From contig CAUJNA010003507.1 of the NCBI GenBank assembly GCA_963377175.1, positions 211,328 to 275,327 on the forward strand: a stretch of 64,000 nucleotides of DNA, in the 5' to 3' direction. Under the pieces are notes generated by a model, which ran no database searches, had not been told where the DNA came from, and worked only from the letters and a program-made list of their open reading frames with translations. Positions 35,086-45,310 of the stretch are shown here, piece after piece. The stretch is from Effrenium voratum. Lineage: Eukaryota; Sar; Dinophyceae; Suessiales; Symbiodiniaceae. How positions within the stretch are numbered: the first letter of the stretch is position 1; the number at the start of each line of letters is the position of its first letter. The position numbers were made by a program, and so were the translations under genes.

Positions 35086-38000
35086 CATAAGGGGCACGGG
35101 TGTTTAGGATCAATTTTTGAGGGGATGAAGACTTCAGTCCAAGTCGTCGAAGTCGAAGTGAGGGCAGGTGCCCGTGTAAGCAGGATTTGCCGTAACCAAG
35201 GGCATTCCAGAAGCAGTCTGAGAATGGGCCTTTTCTTTGACAGGGAACTGCAGAGCAGCGGCCCACTTAGGAACGTGGCTTGTCATTTGCTGGGAGGAGG
35301 AGCAACTCATACGCTCAAGGATCATTTTCCCGTTGAGTCCACGCAGCTAACCTTTTGCATGCCAGAAGCTTTCATGGGCACGATGCCTTAGCAGGTGGAT
35401 AGCTGCATCGTGCTGTGCAGGAAGAGAGGGTCATGGTATGACACAGGTCAAAACCCAACGTGCGCGCTCGTATCAGCTGTACTTGAGTGCCGCTGCTTGC
35501 ATTGACTTGCTCGCGACACATCCCAACGCCAAACTTGCGAAATGATTCGCCGCTCCGAGCTTGGTGTATAGTTGTCAGTAGAGGCCAGCACTATGCGGAT
35601 CCATAATGCCTCCAATGCTGCAAGAACGGAAGCGCAAGGAGTGAATGTCGCAAAGAAGGTACACACCAGCAGTTTGGCAGGGGCCATACACCTATGTCGA
35701 ACTTGAGTTGGATATGATGAAGTCGATGAAAGCCTTACCTTCCATAGTAAGCTTGAGCATGAGGATTGCTTGGGCATGGGGCTCTCTACTGTCAAAGCAT
35801 GCCCCTTGTTGCCGACCTTCTACGTGCTTCCGAATGGAGGTTGCTTTGCCAGATGTATGAATACCAAGGTGAACAAGTCCTGCAATGTCAAGACAGCACA
35901 CCCAGTTCCCTGAAGCCATTGCAATTCTCAGCCGTGGCAAGCAGCTGGTTGCGTCAGCAAGCTCAGCCTGGGGACCGCCATGGCATCCTCAGTGATTATT
36001 TTTGCGTGGATCTCAGAGTCTTGGACGCGCATGCACGCCTTCTTGCCTTTAACACAGTTGGCAGAAGTTGTTCCTACATATCAAATAATAGAGTGCCATT
36101 AAATGCCTTTGATTCTTTTGGATAGCTGTGTGTGTGTGCACGCATTGTACAATGCCATCGTTGTTACCAAAAGAGGCTTTGGCGAAGCCCTCTAGGTCTG
36201 AGTTGCTCATATTTTATTAGTGTGAAAGAATGGTTCTTTCGCTCCAGTATGGTTTTGGAGGCTTGGCCAACAGGTGCCTGCCGGCATGTTGTAACAAGTT
36301 AGGTGGGTGTCCTTGTTGGAAGGCGGCATATGACATATAAGCAAGTGTCGTTAAATTATTGGCAGTGTATTGTTACGTAGAATAGTTTGGGGGGGACATA
36401 GGGGGACAAGCCGAATGTCCAACCCAAAAGCAGGTGGCCCACCAAATTGTCCCATGGCTTCTTGGACAAACAGGCAGCTTGTCCGGGCTATGGCATAAAT
36501 GCCAGGCTTCAGACCCATGTCAGCCACAAGCTTTGCATTTCCGAGGCTGTATGCTTCTTTGCGGTGGTTGTAGGTGCTGCCTCTCTGCCAGCGCTGGCCT
36601 GATTTGGTGGAGACTGACAGCAGCTTGCACTACGATAATCCGAAAACTGTATGACACAGTCGAGCACGGAAGCTGTGCAGTGTCAAAACACAAACTGAGA
36701 ACTGCAGAGCGCACCACACACACGCATAGACGCACACAAAACACGAAGCTGCATCGCGCTTTTTGTTGGCAGGAAAGGGGATGGACAAACCACGGAGTAT
36801 GCCGTTGCTTGCAGAGAGGGAAATACACACAGTATACAGTATGGTGCATGCAATTTGCCATGCTGGCACTGTTGCAGTATGTGCTCGTCATGTTCTTGGA
36901 ATTCATGTAGGATAGCGCGAAGTGAACAGATTTGGCGTCACGACCGTTCGAACCGCACAACTCATTTGACGCTGTCTGGCAGCAGCATGGCAGTCGAGTC
37001 CTTGCGTCCACTCAGTGTGTTGGTGGACCGAGTCTGGGGAACAGCCAGGATGGCCTACGTGGCTTGGAGAGGCTCCAAGCCAACCGCTCAGTCGTTGTTT
37101 TTTTGTTTTTCTTCGTCGTGTCTTGAGCAGTGCTGTCAGATGCCTTCCACGTTGCCATGGACGTTGTCTGGGATCCTTTTACAAGAAGGCTTGTCCACGA
37201 AACTCAGTCTGTTTCCATGCTAGTCAGCGAGGAAGTAACCGAAACCTCGGAAGATATTCGCAAACCTTCCACATGCTTGCACATCAATGTTTGAGCGTCG
37301 GATCCAGTCAGAGTTATTTTGTGCTGTAAAGATTGTGTGATGAGACGAGTGTGGATCATCGCTTCTGGCAAGTGCCGCAATTGTTCCTGATGTTTGATTC
37401 CTGATGCACCAACTCCTTGCCTGAGGCAAAGCGAGTTTTTCTTGGAGGCACCCAAGTTTCGCACGGGGCGAAGAATATGAGCAGGCTGCTTGTCACTCTC
37501 TGAAGGTGTCAAACAAGGTGAAGCGGAACCCTTGAGACCCAGTCAACTTGCCAAGATACCTGTAAGTGTAGCAGCAGATTTCAGTTGAAGCCACTTCCTC
37601 ACATAGGGCCCCACATAGGGTGCAGACACCACTCCTCAACGTGCGTTTGGTGAGATCATGGCAGTTCAGGTCGGACCCATCACTTCACCCCGGAAACAAA
37701 TGCGATTTGCAAACCTGACTGACGAGGATCATAGTTTGGGCAAGCTTTGACTACTCAGCTGCGACCAAAAGGTGCACACAAGCAGATTTGCTTTCATGCC
37801 CATCTCAAACTGTCGAGCCAGCTCCGAGGATCCCAGGGGGTTCCAACATGTCAATGCCGTGCGATGGATGGAGCTTCTTGTGGCGCTCTTGTTGCCATTT
37901 GACAACTACTAAGCAGGCGTCCACGCCGAGATCGATGGCATGGTAACTGTCTATGTATTGACATTATTTTGTTGACAATTTTTGTATTTGCTGGATCGGT

Positions 38001-38111
38001 CCAATTGTCGCGCCCGCATTTGAGTGTGTCATGGGCCACACATTGCCAGACTCCGACTTGTTGCCCGCTTGGGTTTCCTTCATGCTCCCTTAAACAGTTG
38101 ATTTGTTGCAG
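35086..38111. other. region with weak exon-like islands only
   Basis: Plus-strand candidates are 35593-35656 (ASTMRIHNASNAARTEAQ, ending at AAG|GTACAC), 35886-35990 (MSRQHTQFPEAIAILSRGKQ) and 36984-37090 (MAVESLRPLSVLVDRVW). A minus candidate ends at ATGGAAG|GTAAGG near 35740. None can be joined confidently. Confidence 0.3.
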
Positions 38112-38276
38112 GAGGTTTGTGTCTGGCCGTGCACACATTTGCAGCGTTGCACGAGCGTGACTTCTCAATTCCATTGTTTCAGGCCGTCCAGGAGAGGTGC
38201 CCCACCGGTCGATTCTGGCTTTGGCAAAACCGCCGTTGGCTTGCCGACCCGAAGTTCCGAATTTGTACAGGCTGTG
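38112..38276 (+). CDS. putative internal exon, unidentified Cys-containing protein
   Basis: TTGTTGCAG|G opens a frame reading GLCLAVHTFAALHERDFSIP, then LFQAVQERCPTGRFWLWQNR and ending in FRICTGCV, before a TGTGC|GTATCT donor. The composition is strongly coding-like and carries a CxxC pair. The first two bases complete a codon (phase 1). No family is recognised. It may be part of the gene whose end lies at 39542. Confidence 0.5.
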
Positions 38277-39384
38277 TGCGTATCTCTGGTTCCTGCAATA
38301 ACAGTTCAGCGAACTAGGTTGGTGGGTGCCTTGCAAGCATCAAGCTGATTTGTTGCGTTGCACTGCCTTCTTGTTCGCCAAAAATCATTTGTTCTTACAC
38401 ACTGTAAATGTCGGCAGATTGTTCTGGATACATTGGAGTATAGAACTAGCTTTGTAGACTCGCTAGGTGGGAATTGTTCGGCACCACTGCTTCTGTGCGT
38501 GTGTTTTTATTTATTTATTTTTTATCATTGCACTGATTGTCCTTCCATTGCTTACCTCGTGATCAGAAATGCATTCAACTGTTCGTCGTACTGACTTCGT
38601 GTTGTGTGTTACCATGACGCGTGCAGGTACGAGTGCGAATTATCTCTGGCAGAGATCAACGCATATTATGACCTGTCAGCATCTCAGCTGGTGAGGGTGG
38701 ACACATTGGACGCTGGTGGGACAATTGGACGCTAATGGGACGAAATTTGTTTTGCAAAGCTGGTAACATCACGCAATGGTCTGATATCCAGAGCAAGACT
38801 TTAATTTGTGAAACGATAAACTGTTTTGCTTGCATTGCGCGTGGGTTAGTCGCCTTGCATTGATGGAAGCACAGGATGAAGATGTGAGTATGTCTCAAAT
38901 AGGCGGACCATATGATTGGTTTCCTTTTGGTTTCCCTTGAAGCCAATCGCAAAAAGCGTATGCTTAGCAGGATGACAAGCCCAGGTGTCACTGTGGTATG
39001 GGTCCCTGGTTCAATTTGTTTGGCAGGTTGGCCAGCTTCTCAGGTAAGCTGAAGAGGTGTGCCCAGCGGCTAGAATGGCCATGTAACCGCGATACACAAA
39101 TTTATTCCCAGCCCAGTAAACTGGCACCCAATAAACCATCATTTGTGGAGGAATCTTCTTGTGGGGACTGAAAGACCCCCTTTTTGGGATTCCACGTGAT
39201 TGTTTTTGCAGGGAAGCAGTTTAGGGTTTGTCTCCAATCTCTGGTTGTTGCACATTGAAATTTTGGGTGTCGGGTTCAAGCAGTCAGTTGTGAGAACCCT
39301 TTCCATGCACCACCCCTTGTGTGGGGAAAAGTGTCGGCGGATGAGCAGTGCAGGGGGCTTGCAAGTCTATGGAAGCAACTATTT

Positions 39385-39542
39385 CCCTTGCTGGCAGAAA
39401 GAAACCAATCACTTTAGCTTCCGAGCTGTTTGCTGCCTGCTTCGCAAGTCAGCCCAAGTCGCTGGAAAAATGCGAAGCTGTCAGGAAAGACAGGATGCAA
39501 AAGCAGAAGGCACCAGATTTGCCGGAAGATGACGAGGCTTGA
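39385..39542 (+). CDS. putative terminal exon, charged C-terminus
   Basis: The frame reads KKPITLASELFAACFASQPK, then SLEKCEAVRKDRMQKQKAPD and LPEDDEA before TGA at 39540-39542. A CTTGCTGGCAG acceptor lies near 39400. The mixed basic then acidic tail looks like a genuine C-terminus. It may terminate the gene with the 38112 exon, but the exons between were not found. Confidence 0.5.
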
Positions 39543-39800
39543 TTCGGGCCATTGCAAGGGTGAAATGGACACTCTTCTTGTCAGCGAGTCCTGCTACTTT
39601 CAAGCTTCAAATTGCTCGCCAGGCACTAATTATCAGTTGCCAGCTGTGCCTGAGAGAACCATTCAACATTCAGACGTTCAAAGTGCTAGGAAAGTCTTTG
39701 GACGTCAATCAGATTTCAGGTCTATGGAAAATCCTTGGACATTGCACAAGATTTCAGCGTTGCATCCCATCCCTCACTTTGATGGCTTGGCGCTTTGCAG

Positions 39801-41507
39801 GAGGCTCAGGACGCCTGGATTCGCGAGAAGCTCACCCTGGAGGACACGACCGGGTCGCTCCCTTTCTCGATTGGAGGGGTAGACAAATTGGTTGTGGCAA
39901 AGGGAAGCCACAGGAATCCGTTTTCGATTTTTCTGTCCTTGAATTTGATCAGTTGTTAGACTAGAGGCTCGGAGAACCCTGTTGAAGTGAGCATCATGCG
40001 GAGCCATTTGTTCTGCCATTTAGGGTATCTTCGCCATTTTCTAGAATCCGCCAAACATCCAGGGGAAACAAGGTTTTGGAAAAGAACGGTAGTTGAAAAG
40101 ACTGGTCATCGACTGTACGCTGAATGATCTGAGCTTAGCTTCAAACAGTGAACCAACTTGCTCACCTCACAACCTCCTCCCGCTTTGTGACAGGAGCGCC
40201 GCGTTTTGCAGCAGGCGTTGATGAAGCCGCGCGCATAAGTCACCGCCGTGTCTTTGTCAGATGGGCACTGATCACATGTTACAAAAATCGGAGTCTGCCA
40301 GCCTCAGTACAAACTCTGCCGCCAAGGCGCCTCGTCAGCTGCTTTGCTCGTGCCCCAGACACATGCTTTGCTTCTGTTTCAGAGTGTTTGACGGAACCTA
40401 GTGATGTATTGCAACGCAGGAGAGCTAAATGCCTGTGTTTAAAGCAGGAACCATCACTTGGCACACCAGGTACCCACTCAGGCTCAAGATGTGCTCAAGA
40501 TTTGTTTGGCAAGTCTTCTTCGCTCGGTGGATAGTGATTTGTCGAACACTGTGGCTTTATCCCAAACTAGCTGTTGCAGGTCGCCTGCCAGCTTAGTAAG
40601 CACTGCTGAGAGTGGATTGCTGCTAGCATTGCGCTTACGACTGCTCGGCACAGCGAGTTGCTCCAGCTAAGCACGAGTACTGCCTGGGCACATGTGTTTC
40701 TTGGTCAATCAAAGTCGCAGCAGCTGCGTCGTCCCGAGGATAGGCTAGATCAGGTGCAGCGGGACAAGCCAGGCGCTGACGCCGCTTGCATCAGTGATTT
40801 TTTTCTAGGCCCATGCCAGAGCTGGAGGTCAAGTGGATGCTGCTTGAATGTCCCCAGCAAGCCAATCGTGGAAGCCTTGCTTTCTGAACTTCGTGTTGAA
40901 TACAACCTGGGCACAACAGATCTGGAATTGGGTTCTTGCATTGCATGTTAGAACTCAAACCAACTGTTGGAGCAGTTGCAATACAGCAACACCTGCCATG
41001 GCCTGCATATCTTGGATTGGCAGGCAAGGGTGCATGTTTGACTCTCTGAAACTTTGGCATGTCTGTCGCTGCTGTTTTATTTTTTTGCCAAGACCCAAGA
41101 TCGCAGTGCTCTGATCAGTTTCCCACCCTCACGCCACCCTCCATTGACGTTTGGGCTACAAGCCCCCCATCAGAGCAATCATCACCGACATGTGCGTCTG
41201 TATTAAATTATGACTCTTTGGGGTGGGACTGTATGATTCATCAGAGACCAGGTTGCATGTATGCGGTGTTTGGGTTTTAAGTTCGGCTGCCAATGCTATC
41301 TCTATTTGCACTTGGCCAATTCAGCACTCGCAGAGGTCTTGAAGCATGAAACGGACGATAGTCCCTTGACGAAATTGATCTTCCAGCTGCCCTCCCACAG
41401 GGGCTATGTTTGCGGGTCGGGATTGCTGGCTGTCGCCAGGAAATTTCAACCTCTGGCGCCAGAAGCTGGTCTCAGAGCGCTACTGGGCCTCCCTCTTGGA
41501 GGCGCAA
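39801..41507 (+). CDS. unidentified multi-exon gene, partial
   Basis: Exon-like segments in the same orientation: 39801-39878 (CTTTGCAG|GAG; EAQDAWIREKLTLEDTTGSL, closed by GG|GTAGAC); 40194-40232 (GTGACAG|GAG; ERRVLQQALMKPR, then a GC donor); 40721-40767 (QLRRPEDRLDQVQRDK); 40809-about 40865 (TTCTAG|G; PMPELEVKWMLLE); and 41401-41507 (CCACAG|GG; AMFAGRDCWLSPGNFNLWRQ, then KLVSERYWASLLEAQ and a GC donor). The charged helices could belong to one protein, but phases were only consistent for some joins. The 40768-40808 intron would be just 41 bases, so that join is doubtful. No domain is recognised. Confidence 0.4.
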
Positions 41508-41719
41508 GCAACCCTCTAGCTTATGATTCTCGGCTTAGGAGGTTCAACATGTCTTGTTTGGCAGCCAAAATCGCCGGCCTTGACGGTTGCGTTACACATC
41601 CTTCAGTGCATTGGTCTTGCCCATGTTGTAGGTCATGCTTGGCTAGATGCTTCGGGTTTCGGATGGGGCTGACTCTTGCAGCAGCATTCAGATGTCGCAT
41701 GAGCACATTGCTTTGCTAG

Positions 41720-42200
41720 GCAGGCTCTCCTCTTGAGATCCCTTGATTGTCTTCACCGAGATGCGATGAAACCTCACGAGTAATACGCCGCCATTGTCAC
41801 ACAGCGTCAGGCTGATGTCAAATTTCCGTTGTTTCAATCAGAAGAGTCAAACTGTTTGACACTTGGACATTGCCCAGGCACATCTTGACAGGTTTCAAGA
41901 TGTTCGCCTTGGCAGCTAGCTTGAGGAGGGATTCGCCCACCTTGACCCAGTGGCAACATGGGGCAGTGGGGCTTTGGGGCATTGGGGTTGCTTGTGATAC
42001 TTGGCGTATGGCAGGCAGAGCAGCTCGTCAGCGAGGAGATCAGTAGTTGCGCCTTTCGGATGCATCGGCAGTTCCCGGTTTCTGGGCGGAAGGCAGCAAT
42101 GCTTCCAAACACGTTCCGCGAGAATTTGGCAAGTTGCTTGAGCCGGAGCAAGACTTCATGTTTTTCATTCTAGCACTCGTGCGAGAGTCGCAGGCTGGCC
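41720..42200. other. no supported gene
   Basis: Short overlapping ORFs only (41834-42151 minus, 41958-42173 plus), without domains or splice signals. Confidence 0.4.
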
Positions 42201-44300
42201 TGTGTCACAGAGCAAATATATGACTTATCAATATTCGTACTATTTAAATGTCACGAAATTAGCAGAGAAGCGTGAGAGCTATGATGCATGAGTGGTTTGC
42301 ATGCGCCCTTGGCCTCTGATGTTGGGTCATTCTATCTTTCCCATTCTCCATCCTCAGCTCCCAACCAATTCAAGAGCTGGGGAAGGTAAAGGATGGTAAA
42401 GGAAAGACCAACAGTCACTAACTCCCATTCTAGTCCTTTCTGTAATAGCTGCCAAATATTATTTATCTTTCTTTTATTTACAATTAATTATTATTTATTT
42501 TCTATTTTCATTTCTATTTAGTTTTATTATTTTTATATTGCTTTTTTTATATTTCTTTCATCATCACTTCATCTTTTCCAACATTAAAAGCTTGTAATCC
42601 CAAATAATCCAAATATAGAAATGGAAAGATATTAAGATGGAAATATGATAAGGGATCTATTCTCTCACTCCTGTCTCCTCCCTGTCGCCAGTTCTCTCGA
42701 TTCAAGATGATAGGGAACGGACTGGAAGGAAGTGGTTAGACACATTATCTTTCCCATGTGACCGCCAATGAAGGCTGGTCCACTCACTCATTCACTCTCC
42801 CTCCCGCACGCGGTCGCATCCTAAAGTAATTCTTGGAGGTATACCGTGGAAGGATTGGTCAGGTGACAGCGTTCACCGGTGGTAGGGAGAGGACCTATAT
42901 CTCAGGGACTTGACCGGTTGGTGGCTGAGATTACATGGCATGCTGTCAACCAAAGAGACTCAACTTCCCTTCCCCAGCTTCTTTCATCCGCTGGGCCATA
43001 TCTCTCTAATCCTTTCCATTCCTAAGATTAATAAATGAAAGACAGATAAAGGAAGTCCTTACAGAAAAGCCATTATTCTACATCTTATTGTCTCGCATCC
43101 ATCCCTTCTCCTTACTAATCCACATTCCTCCACCTCTACCTCCTGGCTCTTCCAACCGCCAGGAAATAGGATAAGGAAATGATTAGTAAGAAGCGATCCA
43201 ATATTAGAGCTTCTGGAGATCCATTCATTCCTCTCTTCCCCATCCCTCACGCCCGAGCGAAGAGAAGGGAAAGGGATGGCATCTCCCCTATCTATCTCCT
43301 CACCGTCGATGATAGGAATCTTCAGGCACAGTAATTAAAAGGGAAAAATATATGTCAAGGATTTTACAGATAACTTCTTGACCATTGACTGCCAAGGAAG
43401 AAATCATCCAAGAAGCATTCTATCTCTCATGGACACTCCCGAACGAAGAGAGGGGGAGGACATGAATGGGTTGCTTCTTTCATGATTCCTTACCCAACAG
43501 CGACCCAACATGAGATGGAGATGGGAAATGAAGGGACCCATCTATCCCAGCCGCTCATTCCCTTCGCTCACACACTGTAACTCCTGGAAATCCTTGAATT
43601 GGGACGGCTGGTCACTAATCTTTTCTATCTCTTTCCCTTATCCTTCCTAACATTACAAACCTAACAAACAAGAAAGGGAAGGATAAGGAAAGAGTGGCCT
43701 GACAGCGAGTGAATCCCATCCCTAACCCACCTTCCTCCGCTCTCTCCCACATGCCACCTCTCTCTTCGTTCGTTTACCTGGCATGCGATTCCAAGAGCTG
43801 ACAGGTGGGTGAAAGAAGGATGGATTTCTTGTCAGCCATTACCTTCCTCTTCCTCATGTCACCTTCATTCACATCCTAAAGTCGTTCATTTTGGTTACAT
43901 TCTGGATTGGACGGAAGGACAAGGAAGAATGGGATAAGTGGTCGCTTCTCTGTTGGTCTTCATGTCCACAGCTTCATTCTGGTCTAATTCCTGTCTTTCA
44001 TTATCCCATCCTGGCTGTTACCATTGTGACCCAACAGATTAACTCCTAGAGACAGAGATGAGCAAGGTCGTAGGAAGGAGTTAATATGTGGCCGTGGGAA
44101 ATAGAATGCTTGGATGCAGCGGAAGGAAGATAACTCAGGAACCCACGACCTCTCTCCTCAGCCCTCACCAATATAATGGTTGCATCTGGGGCTGAGTCTT
44201 GAGTTACCTTATGTTCTATCCACAGAACGCTTTGCGCACAGCAAACAATAGGCCGAGGAATTTCGCGGAGACTTTCGCAGTGCTGATGCACATGCACTCA
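42200..44300. other. ORF-poor, AT-richer segment with a string of short hairpins
   Basis: Only two ORFs above 60 codons occur, and composition differs from both flanks: a T-rich core (42450-42620) and long GGAAAG/CTTTCC purine-pyrimidine stretches. Inverted pairs recur: GGTGA/TCACC near 42862-42878, CTTACTAATC at 43111-43120 with GATTAGTAAG at 43181-43190 (enclosing CCTGGC/GCCAGG), CTCTTTCCCTTATCCTTCC at 43629-43647 with its near-inverse at 43677-43694, and ATTAACTCCT/AGGAGTTAAT at about 44038-44085. No recognised gene, rRNA or tRNA. It could be an inserted element or a structured non-coding locus. Confidence 0.5.
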
Positions 44301-45119
44301 CGCACCACACCCTGCTATTGTAGTTGATGGCCCACATGCGTCTGAGTGTTTGACCATCGATATTCAGATGCCATGTGTGATTCACCACACAGGCAGCAGC
44401 GGCATCTAGCGACCCAATTCAAGCTGTTTCTTTGTGCAAATCACACATGTGACACTGTTACTGGCCTTAAATGAGTCTGCCTCGAAATGGGGCAGTTCTG
44501 AGGGACATCACGTTTGCACGCGTGTGGCCCTATGGAATGTATGGCAGCTCACCGCTTGTCGAGGTGGCGGAAGCCGGAATTTTGGAGCCCGGCTGGTACA
44601 CCCGGCTGATTTGCACATGACAGCGGCAAGCCGCGGAAACATCGATGCAGAACTCCCGTCATGAGAATCCAGCCTGAGGTTGATCCCCCCCTTATTTTTG
44701 GACTCTCCACCCATCCTTCTGTTAAAAAACCCGCTTAAGTCTCTGGGGTTTGGCCAGGAAGGCATCCCATGCGGGGGAAGTATAGATCTGACCCCAGTCA
44801 ATGACAGGGTTTCTATTTGCTGGTCGCGTTTGACTTGCAGCACTGCAAGTGTTGAACTGCCAGGAACACTCAGATCTTCAACCAGGCATACCGAATGCCG
44901 AAAGCTTGTTTGAGAATTGAACGTGCCACGTTCCACAGATCGTTGTGAAGTCGCGCGGGATGCTTCAGGCAGTCAAAGGAAGCGGATGCGTTGTTTTGTA
45001 CATTGCATTGGATGCGAGTTGTTCATGCTGAATGTCAGATATGTCACACCGGTGATGGCTCAAGTTGCATTTGCAGACAGTCGGATCTATCAGACGCTTC
45101 GCCTTTTTGCCTTTTCGCC

Positions 45120-45310
45120 ATGGCAGAAGAACCGAAGGCGCCGCAGAGCTGTGCAGAGTTCGCCCTGTACACCACGTTGAAGATTCATGGCCAGACTTGG
45201 CAAGCCGATTGCGAACAATTGTTTTGCCCTTCTGCGTTACCGTCATGTTCCCTTACCGGCAACAAGCTTTAAGATTTTGGGGTCCGGGTGTCCGGGTGGG
45301 ATTGGCACAG
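45120..45310 (+). CDS. candidate first exon of the phosphate cotransporter
   Basis: GCCATGG at 45118-45124 gives an ATG in good context opening MAEEPKAPQSCAEFALYTTL. It lies in the same frame as the next exon, but a stop intervenes before 45311, so an intron must start somewhere in this stretch. Several GA and GT donors with the needed phase exist and I cannot choose. A short hydrophilic leader is normal for SLC34 proteins. The exon call is tentative. Confidence 0.35.
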
